Positions 23,220 to 34,931 are shown, counted from the stretch's first letter. The stretch: 64,000 nucleotides of DNA from Hyaloperonospora brassicae (GCA_947650285.1 CANTFL010000015.1:34442-98441), one strand, 5' to 3'. Numbers and translations: made by a program. Notes: generated by a model from the letters alone, not told the origin.

Positions 23220-23613
23220 TGTAACGGGGGACACCCTTGCGTGAACTTAACGCAAGGGTTTCAGGTGCCCCGACAGACGTACACGAGGCGAACGAGGAAG
23301 CGTAGGATAAGGAGAAAGTAAAACTGTTGTATTAATATAATTAAGTCTTCTTGCTAGTGTCTCTTTGTTTTACCTGACTTAATTATGTTAATATAACTGA
23401 GTGTATGGTGACGTCTCGTCACCACTCATTGCGCGCGTCCTGCGGCGATTGGTGGGTTGATATCATTACGATATCAACCAATGAGCAGACCCTTTGGTCG
23501 CTTCACCAATATCACCATTATCGGTGATATTGTTCAAAGAATATTCACTTAATATTCTTTGTTGTCACTTTCTTTTATAGTGACACTTCCATGTAACGGG
23601 CTGCCCCGTTACA
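23220..23613 (-). repeat. 5' LTR of Gypsy copy 1
   Basis: 394 bp, TG...CA, identical to the 3' LTR except at alignment positions 4, 6 and 11. Expected to hold the promoter for gag-pol transcription leftward. Confidence 0.95.
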
Positions 23614-23618
23614 CAAAG
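23614..23618 (+). repeat. Target-site duplication, Gypsy copy 1, right
   Basis: CAAAG, matching 15612-15616. Confidence 0.9.
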
Positions 23619-26600
23619 GGCGGCCAGTCAATCGCGTAGCTACTTGTGCCGAGAGTACATGCGATATATCTACAATGTTTATGCTGTTGCATCATCTTGC
23701 GAAGGACTCAAAAGCGTCAGCAGAAGCAACGCAGATGTCCTCAGCATTGACTCATGAACATGTGCACGTCAAATTTCGATACCACGGAATTTGACTACAA
23801 ATTTGGTGCTCGGACCCTGAACGAAGAAGCACCACTTGCTTTCTCAGCACAGCATCGAGGGCGGGCAGAGATTGCAGAGTCCTCCCCTCTCTCCTTCTGC
23901 AAACACTCGTATAGTCGACAAAGTCATTTCTTGTCGGCTTGAGTCTAGACAAAGCAATACCAGCTCGCACCGCGAACTGTATCCTTACATATCGTCGGTA
24001 GTCTTCATAGCCAGCTACCCCGGGTGTCCGACTACGCAACTATATATCGCTTGAAATCGGATCATAGGTATGAATGGTCCGAGCAGCTTGTAGTCATTTT
24101 TTGCACTTTGCAGTCTACCCGCCACTAGAGTACCCAGATCGGTGGGCCGAGGTCATCTCCGTTCACACATCGTTTCTTCATACATCGCGGTTCACGTCCT
24201 GCTCGATCCTGTTCATTTGACCAATCGCGAGGCCAAAGACGTATCGCAGGGGTACAAACTCCGCAGCTTTGTAATTGGTCCGGCAAGGACACAGCGTAGA
24301 CTTCTTCCAGCGTCCTGCAGATTCTACAGAACAATGTGGAAAAGAGACATCAACCGTACGACATATGCCAATGGCGAATCAGATGCACACACAATGAGCT
24401 CGATAGATTGTGCTGGTCATCTCGTCGCCCCCCCTCATCTCACGACTCGTGCCGTATGCTCGGCAGTAGCCAAGTTGTTAAAAATATCTCGACAACGAGG
24501 GATATAGCACTTTGCATGCTAGATAGTATGAGATGAGTCATCAAGGATGTCGCTGCTTAGCAGAGGCCATATCACATCCTTTCTCATATGTTGCGCTGAC
24601 TGCTAAGGTGCAGAAACCAAAGACCGATCCTTTTGGATACGTGCAATGCAGAGACTGTCTTGCTGAATGACGCTCGCAGGCAAGTGATCGTGATGTAGTT
24701 GCTACATTCTTTGCCAAAAGTCATTATAACTTAGAAACCATTTCTTAGTCGTCATATATGGATCATGTGCGCAGGACATCGCGTTTTATCATCGATACAC
24801 GCCTCTCAAGATAGAGCTGCACAGATCGTGTAGTGAGTGAGTGCATATCGTGCTGCGACTGAAGTGACAGATGTACGCGTTACAGTCTACCCGGCCTCCA
24901 CTATTGACGCATTGACTTTCAAAGCAAAAGAGACTGGTAATTATGATGTGGTCGAATGTCATTGCGTCCGAGTCGGATGACTTAGGAACACAAGCGCTAT
25001 CACACACCGGAAAATGAGAGACGTAGCCCCACTTTTAACCAAGCAATCAAGCTCGCCCGACCTGACATGGACGCGTTCTACTTTGCTTTGCAAATGGACC
25101 CGGTGGAATAGAAGCCGTTTCGTTCATGATGCTAGTTGCCGTTTGACCCGCAACAGAGCTGTGCGACCCCTTTGAAAGAGGTATGTGACGTTTCTAGTCG
25201 CGCTGAGGTTGTGTAAGCATTTGTCATACATATTTCTGTTGTTGCACATTCGTACACGGACCACACAAACGACTCGACTCCTGTGTGATTGACGTTTCAC
25301 TGATGCATCGGTTGTGGGTCTATGTTGCGTGTACCATACAGCGCAATCACAATCGGACGACATAAGCAAACGAGCTGACACTTTTCAGCGGATCATTGAT
25401 GACCAACATGTACTGTGTGAGAGAATAAAGGAATTGGTTCTTCTGTGAGAGTAGTTACCGTGTGAGATCATGGCTAGCCGCGATATAAGTATACGCTTCC
25501 ATGAGTGTTGCAATCGTGTATAGTCTTGTTGACTTTACGCAGGATATACGCGCGGCTTTACAAAAATTATGACAGCAGACATGACGGTGAACGGATACAT
25601 TGGGATATGTATGCGCGATCGAAACATTTTGCTTCGATTGCGTGATTTGTAAAGGGAGATGGTACAAACAGATTAGTCGTCCCGAGGTCTTGCAGCAAGC
25701 CTTTTCCGTTACCACATTGTTGTATAAGTGGACGCAGATCATCGCGACGATCGACACAAAAGTAAATGCAGCCGCTTCGATTGATTCGGTACATGCATGA
25801 CATGCTCTAGACAAACATCCAGCTCTGTGTTATGTTTGATGCGAGTACAATTGTAAAGAGTATATATGTGCCTGTTGCCGATCGTGTAGCTGTATCTGCA
25901 ACTACTACAGTGCTGGAAGCACCGACAATTTTGTCGATCAAATGTCTATCATCCATGAGTATACACTTTTGCCATTCTGTGAGCTCATTCGCGTTTAAGC
26001 AAGAAATACATGTTAAATGAAACAAAGGGTACAATGTGATTGCATACAGATCGATTCAGAGCCTGTGCTCTTAATCGATGTAACTCAGCTATTTTCAATT
26101 GCGATCTCGAGTGATTACGATATATTAAGCAGAAATGTCTCTTGTAAATGCAAACACGCATCGCCTCCATGTGCCTCACGATACTCAACCAAACGAGATC
26201 AAATTACTCCCGCAAGCAAGTTGTAACTTCTTTGGCTGAAGTACAGATCTTAGAAAACAAAGGCACTAGCGCTGTTTCTTGACCTGATCTACCAAGGAAA
26301 CGTCAATCATTCGTGGACAAAGTGAATAATCAGAAACTTATATGCCTTATAGTTTTGGCTTACAAATGTACATGTCGACCTGATTGTGAAGACGGCTCGA
26401 TGCTACCAGATCAGATTGACGTCACCGGCTAAGAAGGGATATTATGCGCTGAGTTTGACTCATTCCGCGATCCTAAGACATGAGTAAAGTCGTTTTTAAT
26501 GAAAGCTGTCCAAGTTCTGTTTCCGTCATTCTGATGTGCAGAGTAACACTTTGACGATGTTTTGTGGAGCATTGTCTTGCGACGCAGTTTGTGCAGTCAC

Positions 26601-29600
26601 TTATCCTATTCTGATGCTCTACCAGTCAAATGGCCCTTACGGAGTATTGCTTACATGAGATGTGTTGTTGGCCTCACTGACTCCTATTGAAAGTCAAGAG
26701 ACCTTGCTTGATAAGCGGGTTCAGCTAATTATGAAGTGTGGTGTCCACACGTCAAAGGAATGACAAATCTTTCTCTTCACTCAAATGTTGACACATAAGC
26801 GTATGCGTATTCTCAACTGACAAGACGCTGCTTCGCAGATACGGGAAGTCCATTCGCATGGATCATACAAGACATGCCTGAGCTTGCAAAACTCGATGGA
26901 AACTATGACCGCACAAGTCTCTCACTATCGGAGATCTGTAGCCGCAAATTGCGAAAATATTGGACTGCGAAATCTCGAAAGAGGTATCGGTCAGCAGCAG
27001 TGCTGCTCATAGCATCAGCTGCAAAGTGCAAAAAGGCTTACATCAATCAGTATGCCCAAGACAGAAAGAATACGAGGAAGAGGGCCAAGTGGCCCATCCA
27101 GTCACATCTTCTGACTAGTAGGCGAGATGAGCAAACACTCACGATGTTGATTGACTTCGGAAAGACGAGGCATAGTTAAGCTAATATTGAGATGAAGAAC
27201 AATTACTTGCACTGCAGATAGCCATCACGACGGTCGGCTGCAGCTCTATCACTAGATACATCTTTCTGGCCAGTGCTGTGTTTCACGTGACTGTTGTTAC
27301 TTAGAATGTGAGCAACTACATCCCTATCTTTTTACTTCTATGCGCACCCTTTACAAATCATGTTTGTAGTTCGCTTCGAGGGAGCGCAGCATACGAGAAG
27401 GCAGTGAGGCAGGTCACGTGGTAGAAGGTGAGTTTGCGCATTAAGGACGTATCGAAGTGTGCTAAGACTACTAGAACGAACATTGTACGGGGAGACCACT
27501 TGAAGGGTAAAACAATATGCCAACCAGTTGCCAACCATAACATTGCCTCCGATCGTTTTCGCGGTGATGTTTTCGGCGATAGAAGCTGACTACCGAGTGC
27601 CCGGTGTTGCTGGTCTGACCAGAAGATGATGGAAAGTGAGCTTCGAGCCGATCTATTTCGTCAAAAAGCCGACTTAGCGCGAGTTTTCGATCTACGACTT
27701 CACGCGAACGCTTCTATGAATCGCAGGACTTTATCAATCATTTGTTTGCAGGTCAAAGCTGACTGATATCAGTTGATCGATGCGAATGCCAAAGATTGGT
27801 GACACCATAGCCGATGCATGTTAGCGGCCGGCCTATTTCTACACGGCATCTGAAACCTGTACGGCACTTCTTCCCAAGTGGGTGCCTCTGAACCAATATT
27901 AGCTAATGTAGAGCATGCGAAGCTTCGTTCGTTGTGGTATAGTTGCTAACGCTAGTACAGGGGCGATGTCTTCTTCGATCATAACGTCTTAACGACACCG
28001 TAGCAGGCGCTGTGGTCGAAAAGGATCATGTGTGCAATGATTTACTGTCTATCAGAGACACTGTGAGAACCGATGTAAGTAATTTAACAATCATGGCAAA
28101 ACTTACCTTACAAGATATTATTCCACATATCCAATGAACTCTATCCACTTGTGCGAAAAGGAAAACGTTCATGTTTAGCATTCAAAACGCATTTGTGATC
28201 GGCTAATACCATAACAATGCCCGACACCCGTGCGGGTGAATGAGTGCGTAACGTCCAAACAAAAGCGACGCTATCTGGCTCACTGCTTCTACACCGAATG
28301 CAGCGTAGCTATTTAAAGCTTAACGACCACCCAAGTCGTTTGAACGCATACAGCATTCTCACAGCGACTTAATGTGTTGGTTTCTGCACAGGCCTTTGCC
28401 GTGGAGTAAATGCCTGCGATGAGCGTAAGCGTTACGCGATCGAGTAGTGGGACGCACGTATGACAGAGTCCACCTGTCTTTATCTCCATGTGCACTTCTT
28501 CCCTCATGTAGAGCGTCATAGATGTCCGCCATTGGTATAGGGCTCCGAGCTCAGCCTGCAGACGACCTTCAAGCCACGCGATACGTTTTCACTTCTTCTT
28601 CTTCTTGTGGCTGCGAGGTAACGTTGAAGTAGGATTGTTGGACGAGAACCACATATCACGTGTCGTATCAACTTGTACGCAAGTGGGCTCTGACGCAGAC
28701 TCTCTAAGCCAACAGAGCACTAATGTGATACAAGAGATACACGTAAGCGGGGGGTGCTTCGAGCGCGGGTTGCGGTGATTCATTGAAGTGGTCCGTCTCA
28801 CTTCGACTGTGCATTGTGACTCGATCAAGTGCAAGTTCGTGCTGGCAGTGAGTGGTTCATCTCCGCTTGCGATACCCTTTCCTTCGTACCAATCTTATAC
28901 GTCGGGTCTTGATCAGCAAAGCGTTCGTTCCTTGTCAGTCAAGCACGTACGACGTGACTCCAGTATGAGCTCACAAGCACCAACGCCCTAGCGATAGAGA
29001 CTTCCAAAGAGCGGGTAATCCAGTCCACTTACCGTACGCGGGAAGCGCCACATAATGGAGCTCAGGTTAGAGTCGAGAGGTGGTCTGCATGTCCCCTGCA
29101 TGTATTCACGGGGCTCGGTCGCTGGCCACACGTGCTCTCTTGCGAGTGTTTGTCGTGAGGTTCGACGTCTTGAGCTCGCAGATGGAGTCAAAGAAGAGCG
29201 CGACGCCGTCACGGCACGAGACCAGGACGATATCCGTACAGACGATTCTTGGCGCGTCATAAGTACCTGATAGAGACTGCCTAATCGTTCCTCGTTCTCG
29301 CTCGCTCGCTCGCTCTCTCAGTCATACGAAGCGACGGATAGCCTCAAAGGCGACGAGTTCGCTCGTCCAGATGGTTCGAGTCGGCAAAAACCGATGGACA
29401 GCCCACTCGAGGACAAAGTTTCGGGCGGCTCGATAACCGCCGACGCGTCGTGTTTCCAGGTGGCAAACGCCAACGTCCGTGTGCTAATGCGGTTTTTGCG
29501 CGTCCCTTCGCACACCAGGCGGAGCTCAGGAACTGCTGCACGTACAGTGCAGCCAGCAGTCGGTACAAAAGACGCGAGCGAATGTGTGAATGTACAGAAA

Positions 29601-29804
29601 CTCCACTCTTCCCGTACGACATTGGCAAACGACGAGCTACGATTACCTGTCTGGCTTTAAAGTCCGATTGAGCGACTCGAAGCGCACGCCCACTCGTCTT
29701 CATTGCTGAGCTAACATACACATGAACCAGTGGCAGCGCCAGTGAGTGGAGGCGTTGGAACGCATCAGACCGTCGAGCAGTGCAATTGATAGCAGCACTC
29801 CATA

Positions 29805-29810
<6 letters not shown>

Positions 29811-29836
<26 letters not shown>
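29811..29836. repeat. (CT)n microsatellite
   Basis: A perfect CT run in the gene-poor interval. Confidence 0.85.
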
Positions 29837-32144
29837 GTAAACAACAGCCGGCTGTCCCCTCTAGTGTTGTCTATGCTTGAGAACCTTCTCAACCCAAAGT
29901 CGATAGCGCCGCTCTTGTCGTACAGCTCATTGTTTACGGGCAGCCAGCAGCTGACATGCCCTTAACATTCCAGCGGCACACACTGATCCGCATTGAGACT
30001 CGGCCGAGCTTGACGCCCGACTGAGTCATGCCAAGTGCAGGCTCGTTTGCCGGCCTGTGGTGTCACGAGCGCACACACATCGAGCACAGCAGTGGGACAA
30101 ACCACTGTCGCGTGCGTGTTTGGAAAGTGCTTGAAGACAGGCTCAAGATCGCAGCAAGCAAGCACGTGAGCGAGGCGGTTCGCGTCGTCACGCTGTCATG
30201 AGCTGAAGGATTCGAGGCGCGCCATTGTGAAGGGACACCAACGTGGCGATTCCTCACTGGCTTCGCTCACGTTGGACTGGAAGTTCGTTCAGGCACCGCC
30301 GACGACGGCACCTGCTGTACAGAACGTGGCCACCGATCTTCCTGCTGGCGTCCAGACGGAGCGCTTCTGTCTTGCTCTTCTGGTCAGCTGGGCACGGACG
30401 GATTCCCCGCCCGCACTTATTATTAATTGCATACTGAACGACCGACTTCGCGTGGTCTTCATGCCCGCGTCTTGCGGACCTTCAACTCAGCTGCGAGTGC
30501 TGACCATCTCCTTCCGCTGAAACTCAGCAGCTATTGCCGTGCTACAGACTGCTAGCGACATCATTGTCAACCCATTCGTTGGATGTTTTACTGGCCGTGG
30601 ACACGCGGGCAACGACGCACACCCGAACACGGGATCTATCTCGAGATGGACAGATCTTTTGACGTAGGGGAAGAGGGGCGCCACGAGGCGTAACGAGCTG
30701 CAGCGTCTGCAGAGCTCTCTACATAGACAGCTTCTAGATGCGACGCTGAAGTAGCCTGTCGAACACACTTTCGCTGCAATCGAAGCGCTGAGAGACTTCC
30801 GGAAATAACGAGCAAGTGCCGACAATACCGTAGCGGGGACCGACCGATGTGAACAATCGAAAGCAGCGGTCGTGCGATCACATATGTGCTGCATCGATCG
30901 TATGACAGCACGAACGCCGTGTCGTCGGAGCTCCACGTTATTCACACTTGCAGTTGAACGTCCGTCCGTCCGTACGTAGCGTAAGTAAAGTTGTGTATCG
31001 CGCTGGGTTCGCAGTGTAGGTCCATGTTAGTGCGTAAGTGCGTGGACAAAGCCTCGTTACGACCAGACTACAGCGCGAGGCGTTGGTGACGCGCGCACCA
31101 GCGCCCGTCGCTCACGTGAAACAGTCGTGTTTCGCTTGCCACGTGCGTGTATGACATGTGCCGCTTTCGACTGGTAGACACGGGAAGTAATGCTCACTCG
31201 GTCGAAACGCAGTGCGTGGTAAGTAGAGGTTCGACAGTGCTCTACGGTAGTAAAAAGCGTCAACATCAACTGCAACAACGACAGCGACGGCGACTGATTC
31301 ATGGCCACAAAAGAGATCAGCAGCCAAGTGGTGTGGTGCTCGGCAAACAGCGAGACGGACCTCTGTATGACAAAGTCGACAGCGATACACGATGAGCGGT
31401 GTATCCTCAGGATAAATCATGGGATGTGCCTCCCGGGTGTGCCGACCAAATTTTGGCCCCACAACGAGGCGCGAGATCGCGCGCGCGCCATAGCGTCTAA
31501 CCGCTACGTCTCTAGCAGCGAAATATGTCGTTCATAGCCAAGCAAAGTCGTTGGCGTAGTTGTACTCGTTTTACACGGTTACAGCCGATGATCCCTCGTG
31601 TTGAAGCGATCTACCGCAGAGAGAGGGGGACGTGTCAGGTCAGCAGCGTGTCTGGTTCTTCAAGTCGTCGGCAGACTTGATACCCCGCACCGCTCGGCTT
31701 GTCTGCCTCGACTTCGACGCCTCCGTCTCCTTCGTTTGCACTGCCGCGTGCTTGAGTTTGTCCTTATTGACGCAGCGCTTCCTGAGTATTTGAGCAAAAC
31801 TTTTACAGCGACAATGTGAGTCGCGCGATGTGTGGAATCGTAGTACACCTGCGACACGAGCGCCCGCTCGTGATTCCGGCAGCGTGTAATCGATGTGAAG
31901 TCCTGCCAAAGTGGTAGGACCGACGGCGAACTTTCCACAGCCAGAGCGCGTGCCTCGATCGTCACCCCCTGACTTCACCTTTCTATTGGTCCTACGAAGC
32001 GCAGGATCTGCTGGAGAAAAGTCGCCAACGCGCACACACGACGCACGTACGCTCTCTGGACGCGTCGTACCGTTCGACCGATCCCCGAAAGCGACTCGCG
32101 TCTGTGAAATCGAATGTTGGCGAGACAGTGTCGTGAGTCGTAGC

Positions 32145-32180
32145 GAAGAGAAGAGAAGAGAAGAGAAGAAGAGAGAAAGA
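32145..32180. repeat. (AGAAG)n simple repeat
   Basis: Repeated AGAAG pentamers grading into GA-rich sequence, about 500 bp upstream of the PARP-finger gene. Confidence 0.8.
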
Positions 32181-32647
32181 GAAGCGAACAAAGGAGTGAA
32201 AGACCGAAAAAAGAGCTCGTGCACCTGCGACGAATGGCCCAACTACTACTACTACTACACTCCGAGTTGTGCTCTGCTTCACCGGCGCTGTAGATCGTCG
32301 GCGAATGCCGTTCCCGTTTTTTTTTCGGGGGCAGTCTTTGTCGATTCTTCCCGTTAGTAACTCCTCGTGGGGGGGGGCGCGTGTCGCATCCGCGTCTCGC
32401 AGCAGCAGTAGTACTCCCGCGGGCGTTTTGCGGGCAGATCAGAGTGATTAGTAAGTAGCAAAGGTCTCCTGCTCTCTAGAAAGTAATCGCCCGCCTCTCC
32501 ACTCGCGGCCCTCCCTATCTATCTCCCGCCCCTCGTCACGTCTGCTGCGACAGAGACCGCGGCCAAAGGATTTCGTGAGGCGGCAGTAAGTGAGTGAGGT
32601 CGTTCGTGAGGCCGTTTACTGAGGCAGTGAGCGAGTGAGCAAACCCA

Positions 32648-32788
32648 ATGGCCACTTCCACAGCTCATTCTGCATTCCGCTCAGCCTGCGCTACTACAGC
32701 AACAACAACAACAACAACAACAGCTACTACTGCTACTACTTCTCGACATAGCTCGTTCGACACCAGTCCTCCGACATCTTCCCAATGA
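32648..32788 (+). CDS. Upstream ORF (46 codons), stop overlaps next start
   Basis: ATG at 32648 opens a Thr/Ala-rich peptide encoded largely by an ACA/ACT repeat (CAACAACAA run near 32699-32725). It terminates at a TGA that overlaps the PARP-finger ATG as ATGA. This suggests a regulatory uORF with termination-reinitiation rather than a functional protein. It could equally be untranslated leader. Confidence 0.4.
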   Translation: MATSTAHSAFRSACATTATTTTTTTATTATTSRHSSFDTSPPTSSQ

Positions 32789-33165
32789 CTCAAGTAAACC
32801 TGTGCAGCGTCAGCCCCGTTGGCAGTCCCACGTGCCCGAGCGCCATTGCCTCGCCCTGGACCAAGGACGGTACTTACATTATCGAAGCCACGCGCAAGGC
32901 CCACGCGTGCTGCAAGTCGTGCGACGCCACGATCGAAGCGGGTCGCCTGCGCGTGGGCGTTGTCTACCAGCACCGCAATGGCTTTGTCTGCATCAACTGG
33001 CACCACGTCGAGTGCTATAAGGCCGTGGGCGAGATCCCACTGCAGTGTCTCGAGGGCTTTACCGACCTCGACCCCCAGCAACAAGACGTCGTCGAGAGCT
33101 ACCACCAACTCGCCACGTGCAAGCCGCCCTTTCCGCTACCAAAGACGCGCAGTTGCTCAACCTGA
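32785..33165 (+). CDS. Small PARP-type zinc-finger protein
   Basis: An intronless 126-residue protein. The core has the PARP-finger order: a (Y)IIEATRKAHACCKSC start, IEAGRLRVGVVYQH in the middle, then the WHHVECY end. The Zn ligands are C-x2-C in CKSC and H-x2-C in HVEC, with the usual long spacing between them. PARP fingers bind DNA strand breaks in PARP1 and DNA ligase III. Here a single finger fills most of the protein, with no catalytic domain visible downstream, so it is a stand-alone finger (possible damage sensor or adaptor, inferred). The start is set by the ATG following the uORF. The tail after the finger (LQCLEGFTDL...) is conserved-looking but unassigned. A further 3' exon cannot be excluded. 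Confidence 0.85.
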   Translation: MTQVNLCSVSPVGSPTCPSAIASPWTKDGTYIIEATRKAHACCKSCDATIEAGRLRVGVVYQHRNGFVCINWHHVECYKAVGEIPLQCLEGFTDLDPQQQDVVESYHQLATCKPPFPLPKTRSCST

Positions 33166-34070
33166 GAGCTACTGCTGCAAGAGTGAGTGGCCGACCGACC
33201 GCATGGTGCGAGACACGTTTTGTACCATGACCCTATCGGCTAGCGCGCTCGGTCCCTCTATCGCTATCGCGCTATCGCTCGGATAGAGGCGAGGCCCCAG
33301 GTGCAGGCAGGCAGTCCTAACGGTGTACTGTATTATTTAACAAGTGCGATGCGCTAGACCCTACGCCACTCGCATGTACCACTTGCTGAAGTAAGCGTCC
33401 GGCAGCTGCAGCGTATGTAACATACACGACGGGCGATATCGGTGCGCCGTCCAAGTGCTAAATAGAAATCAAACTGAAGTGCACTTTAACGAACAATGGC
33501 GTTTTCTACGACTGCATCTGGTGAACAACTAGCGAGCAACTTCGCTAACAACAGCACACGCGACTCCAAACTCGTGCGCTTTATTCGAGCGACTACTTTG
33601 TTCCCTTGCAAGTTAGGCAGTCCCAACACGGATCCACTCGAATAGAGTCGCGCACTGCTAAAGTGGTCTGGCGCTCGGAATCGTGCAAAAGTACCGGTGC
33701 GGTATCTCCACATTCCGACGACACTCTCAACAACGCGATGCAGTCGCTGTCCGAACAAGTCACCCACACACACAATACATAGAAATCGATGCCCCAGTAC
33801 CGCAAACTCGTCGACGGCTACTATCGTCATGAAAACAATTTTTTGGATCAGAGGTTGGCCCGTCGCATACTGAAGCCCCGTGTTTTTTTCCACGTATACT
33901 TTACGTCCGTGTAGCTGTCCCCACGCGTCCGACCGATCTCGTCGCGAAACTCTCTCTGTCCTAACATTAACGTGTCCATACAAAAGACAGTATACAGCCG
34001 CCCACGAAGACAAACAGAGCGTCGACTCGACTTGCCTGCAATCGCCCGCCCGCCCGCCTCGTTGCGAGCG
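33166..34070. other. Intergenic spacer between PARP-finger and TAZ genes
   Basis: About 0.9 kb. The opposite-strand frame at 33486-34352 lacks a recognisable domain and overlaps the TAZ exon, so it is treated as chance. A CGCTATCGCTATCGCT-like simple stretch lies near 33255-33285. No other feature seen. Confidence 0.4.
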
Positions 34071-34931
34071 ATGGACGTGCACATGGACGAGCGCAGCAGC
34101 ACCGGCAGCAGCAGCGCGTCGCACGAGGAGAAGTTCCGCGTGTACAATAGCGCGCTGCAGCACGCGGCGACGTGCGGCGAGGCCAAGTGCGAGGCGCTCA
34201 GCGGCCGCTGCCACAAGGTCAAAGCCAGCATCGACCACTTTGTGCGGTGCTACGGCCCTCGACGCAAGATTTCGCCCATTGAGAGGTGGGTGGGGGTACA
34301 TGCGCCATGTACAGCACCGCATGGCTCTTGTCTTTTTTGCGCCAAAAGTCACGGTCTCATTTGTTTGTCGAATCTTTTGTTGTTATTTTTGCATCGTGTG
34401 GTTGTTCGTTGTATTTGTTTTGATGATTTGTATCCTCATTATTCTCGTCTTTTTGATCAAACGACTCATTTTGTTCTTTTGTTCTTGTTAAACTTGGTAT
34501 CCTTATGATTTCGTACGTATCATTGGTATTATTCGGTACGTATGTGCGATGACGTGCGCTTGTGGGTTTGTAGCTGTGCAATGTGTTCGAAGATTTGGGG
34601 TCTGCTCTGCTTCCACGCCAAAACATGTACTGTGCCTCTGGGTCAGCGCTGTGCCGTGTCACAGTGTGACTACTTGCGGGACAAGATTGCACGTAAACGA
34701 GAGAACGACCGACGTGAGCTGCAGGACGCCAAGGCCAAGATCCAAGTCAAGTTGGAAGAGTGGCCCGTTGAGAGACGCATTGCACAGGTGGAGGCCGATC
34801 GACAGCAGGTTTTGCAGCTTATTGCGGACATTCGCGCGGAAAAGGCGCGTCAGCTGCAACAAGTGCAAGTGCAGCAGCAACAGCAGCAGCAGCAGCAGCA
34901 GCCCATGGTGTCCTGGAGCCGAGAGGGGTGA
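34071..34931 (+). CDS. Stand-alone TAZ-type zinc-finger protein with poly-Gln tail
   Basis: Two exons: 34071-34285 and 34574-34931. The 288-bp T-rich intron (donor gtgggt, acceptor tttgtag) splits a Ser codon and joins the two halves of one TAZ domain. The product is 190 residues. The domain reads HAATCGEAKC, then CHKVKASIDHFVRC, then CAMCSKIWGLLCFHAKTC and CAVSQC, giving the His/Cys ligand sets expected for TAZ fingers of CBP/p300 and plant BT proteins. It is followed by a charged helix (RDKIARKRENDRRELQDAK) and a Gln run (CAG repeat about 34873-34902). No HAT, KIX or BTB domain is visible, so the finger stands alone. TAZ domains bind transcription-factor activation domains; a nuclear adaptor role is inferred. 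A gtgaga donor-like sequence overlaps the stop, so a further exon is possible. Confidence 0.82.

Larger units (their letters stand above)
15617..23613 (-). mobile_element. Full-length Ty3/Gypsy chromovirus, copy 1 (7,997 bp)
   Basis: The element reads on the minus strand: 5' LTR 23220-23613, primer-binding site, gag, pol (protease, RT, RNase H, integrase, chromodomain), polypurine tract, and 3' LTR 15617-16010. It also has an extra ORF on the plus strand near the 3' end. The 5-bp duplication CAAAG flanks it exactly. LTRs start TG and end CA with short inverted termini (TGTAACG/CGTTACA in the intact version). The LTRs differ at only 3 of 394 positions, all within the first 11 plus-strand bases, which suggests a recent insertion. 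The internal ORFs nevertheless carry several disabling lesions, so the copy is not autonomous as it stands. Perfect short inverted repeats occur throughout. Confidence 0.95.
23619..32640. other. Nine-kilobase gene-poor interval
   Basis: No intact gene recognised. 23.6-28.9 kb is lower in GC with only short frames (maximum about 121 codons), consistent with old decayed repeats. 28.9-31.5 kb is GC-richer with longer overlapping frames, such as 29344-29892 (-) and 30487-30945 (-); these may be relics of a coding gene but I cannot name one. Simple repeats: GCTC/CT runs near 29295 and 29811-29836, GTCC units near 30959, and AGAAG units near 32145-32180. The last kilobase is presumably the upstream region of the PARP-finger gene. 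Confidence 0.45.

Noticed and set aside
29344..29892. Possible SET/MYND-like fragment on minus
   Set aside because: A GRALRVAQSDFKARQV-like opening and scattered Cys are suggestive, but no SET or MYND ligand pattern can be traced without several frame changes.
33486..34352. 288-codon minus-strand frame opposite the TAZ gene
   Set aside because: No domain, and it overlaps the TAZ exon whose Cys/His pattern is convincing.
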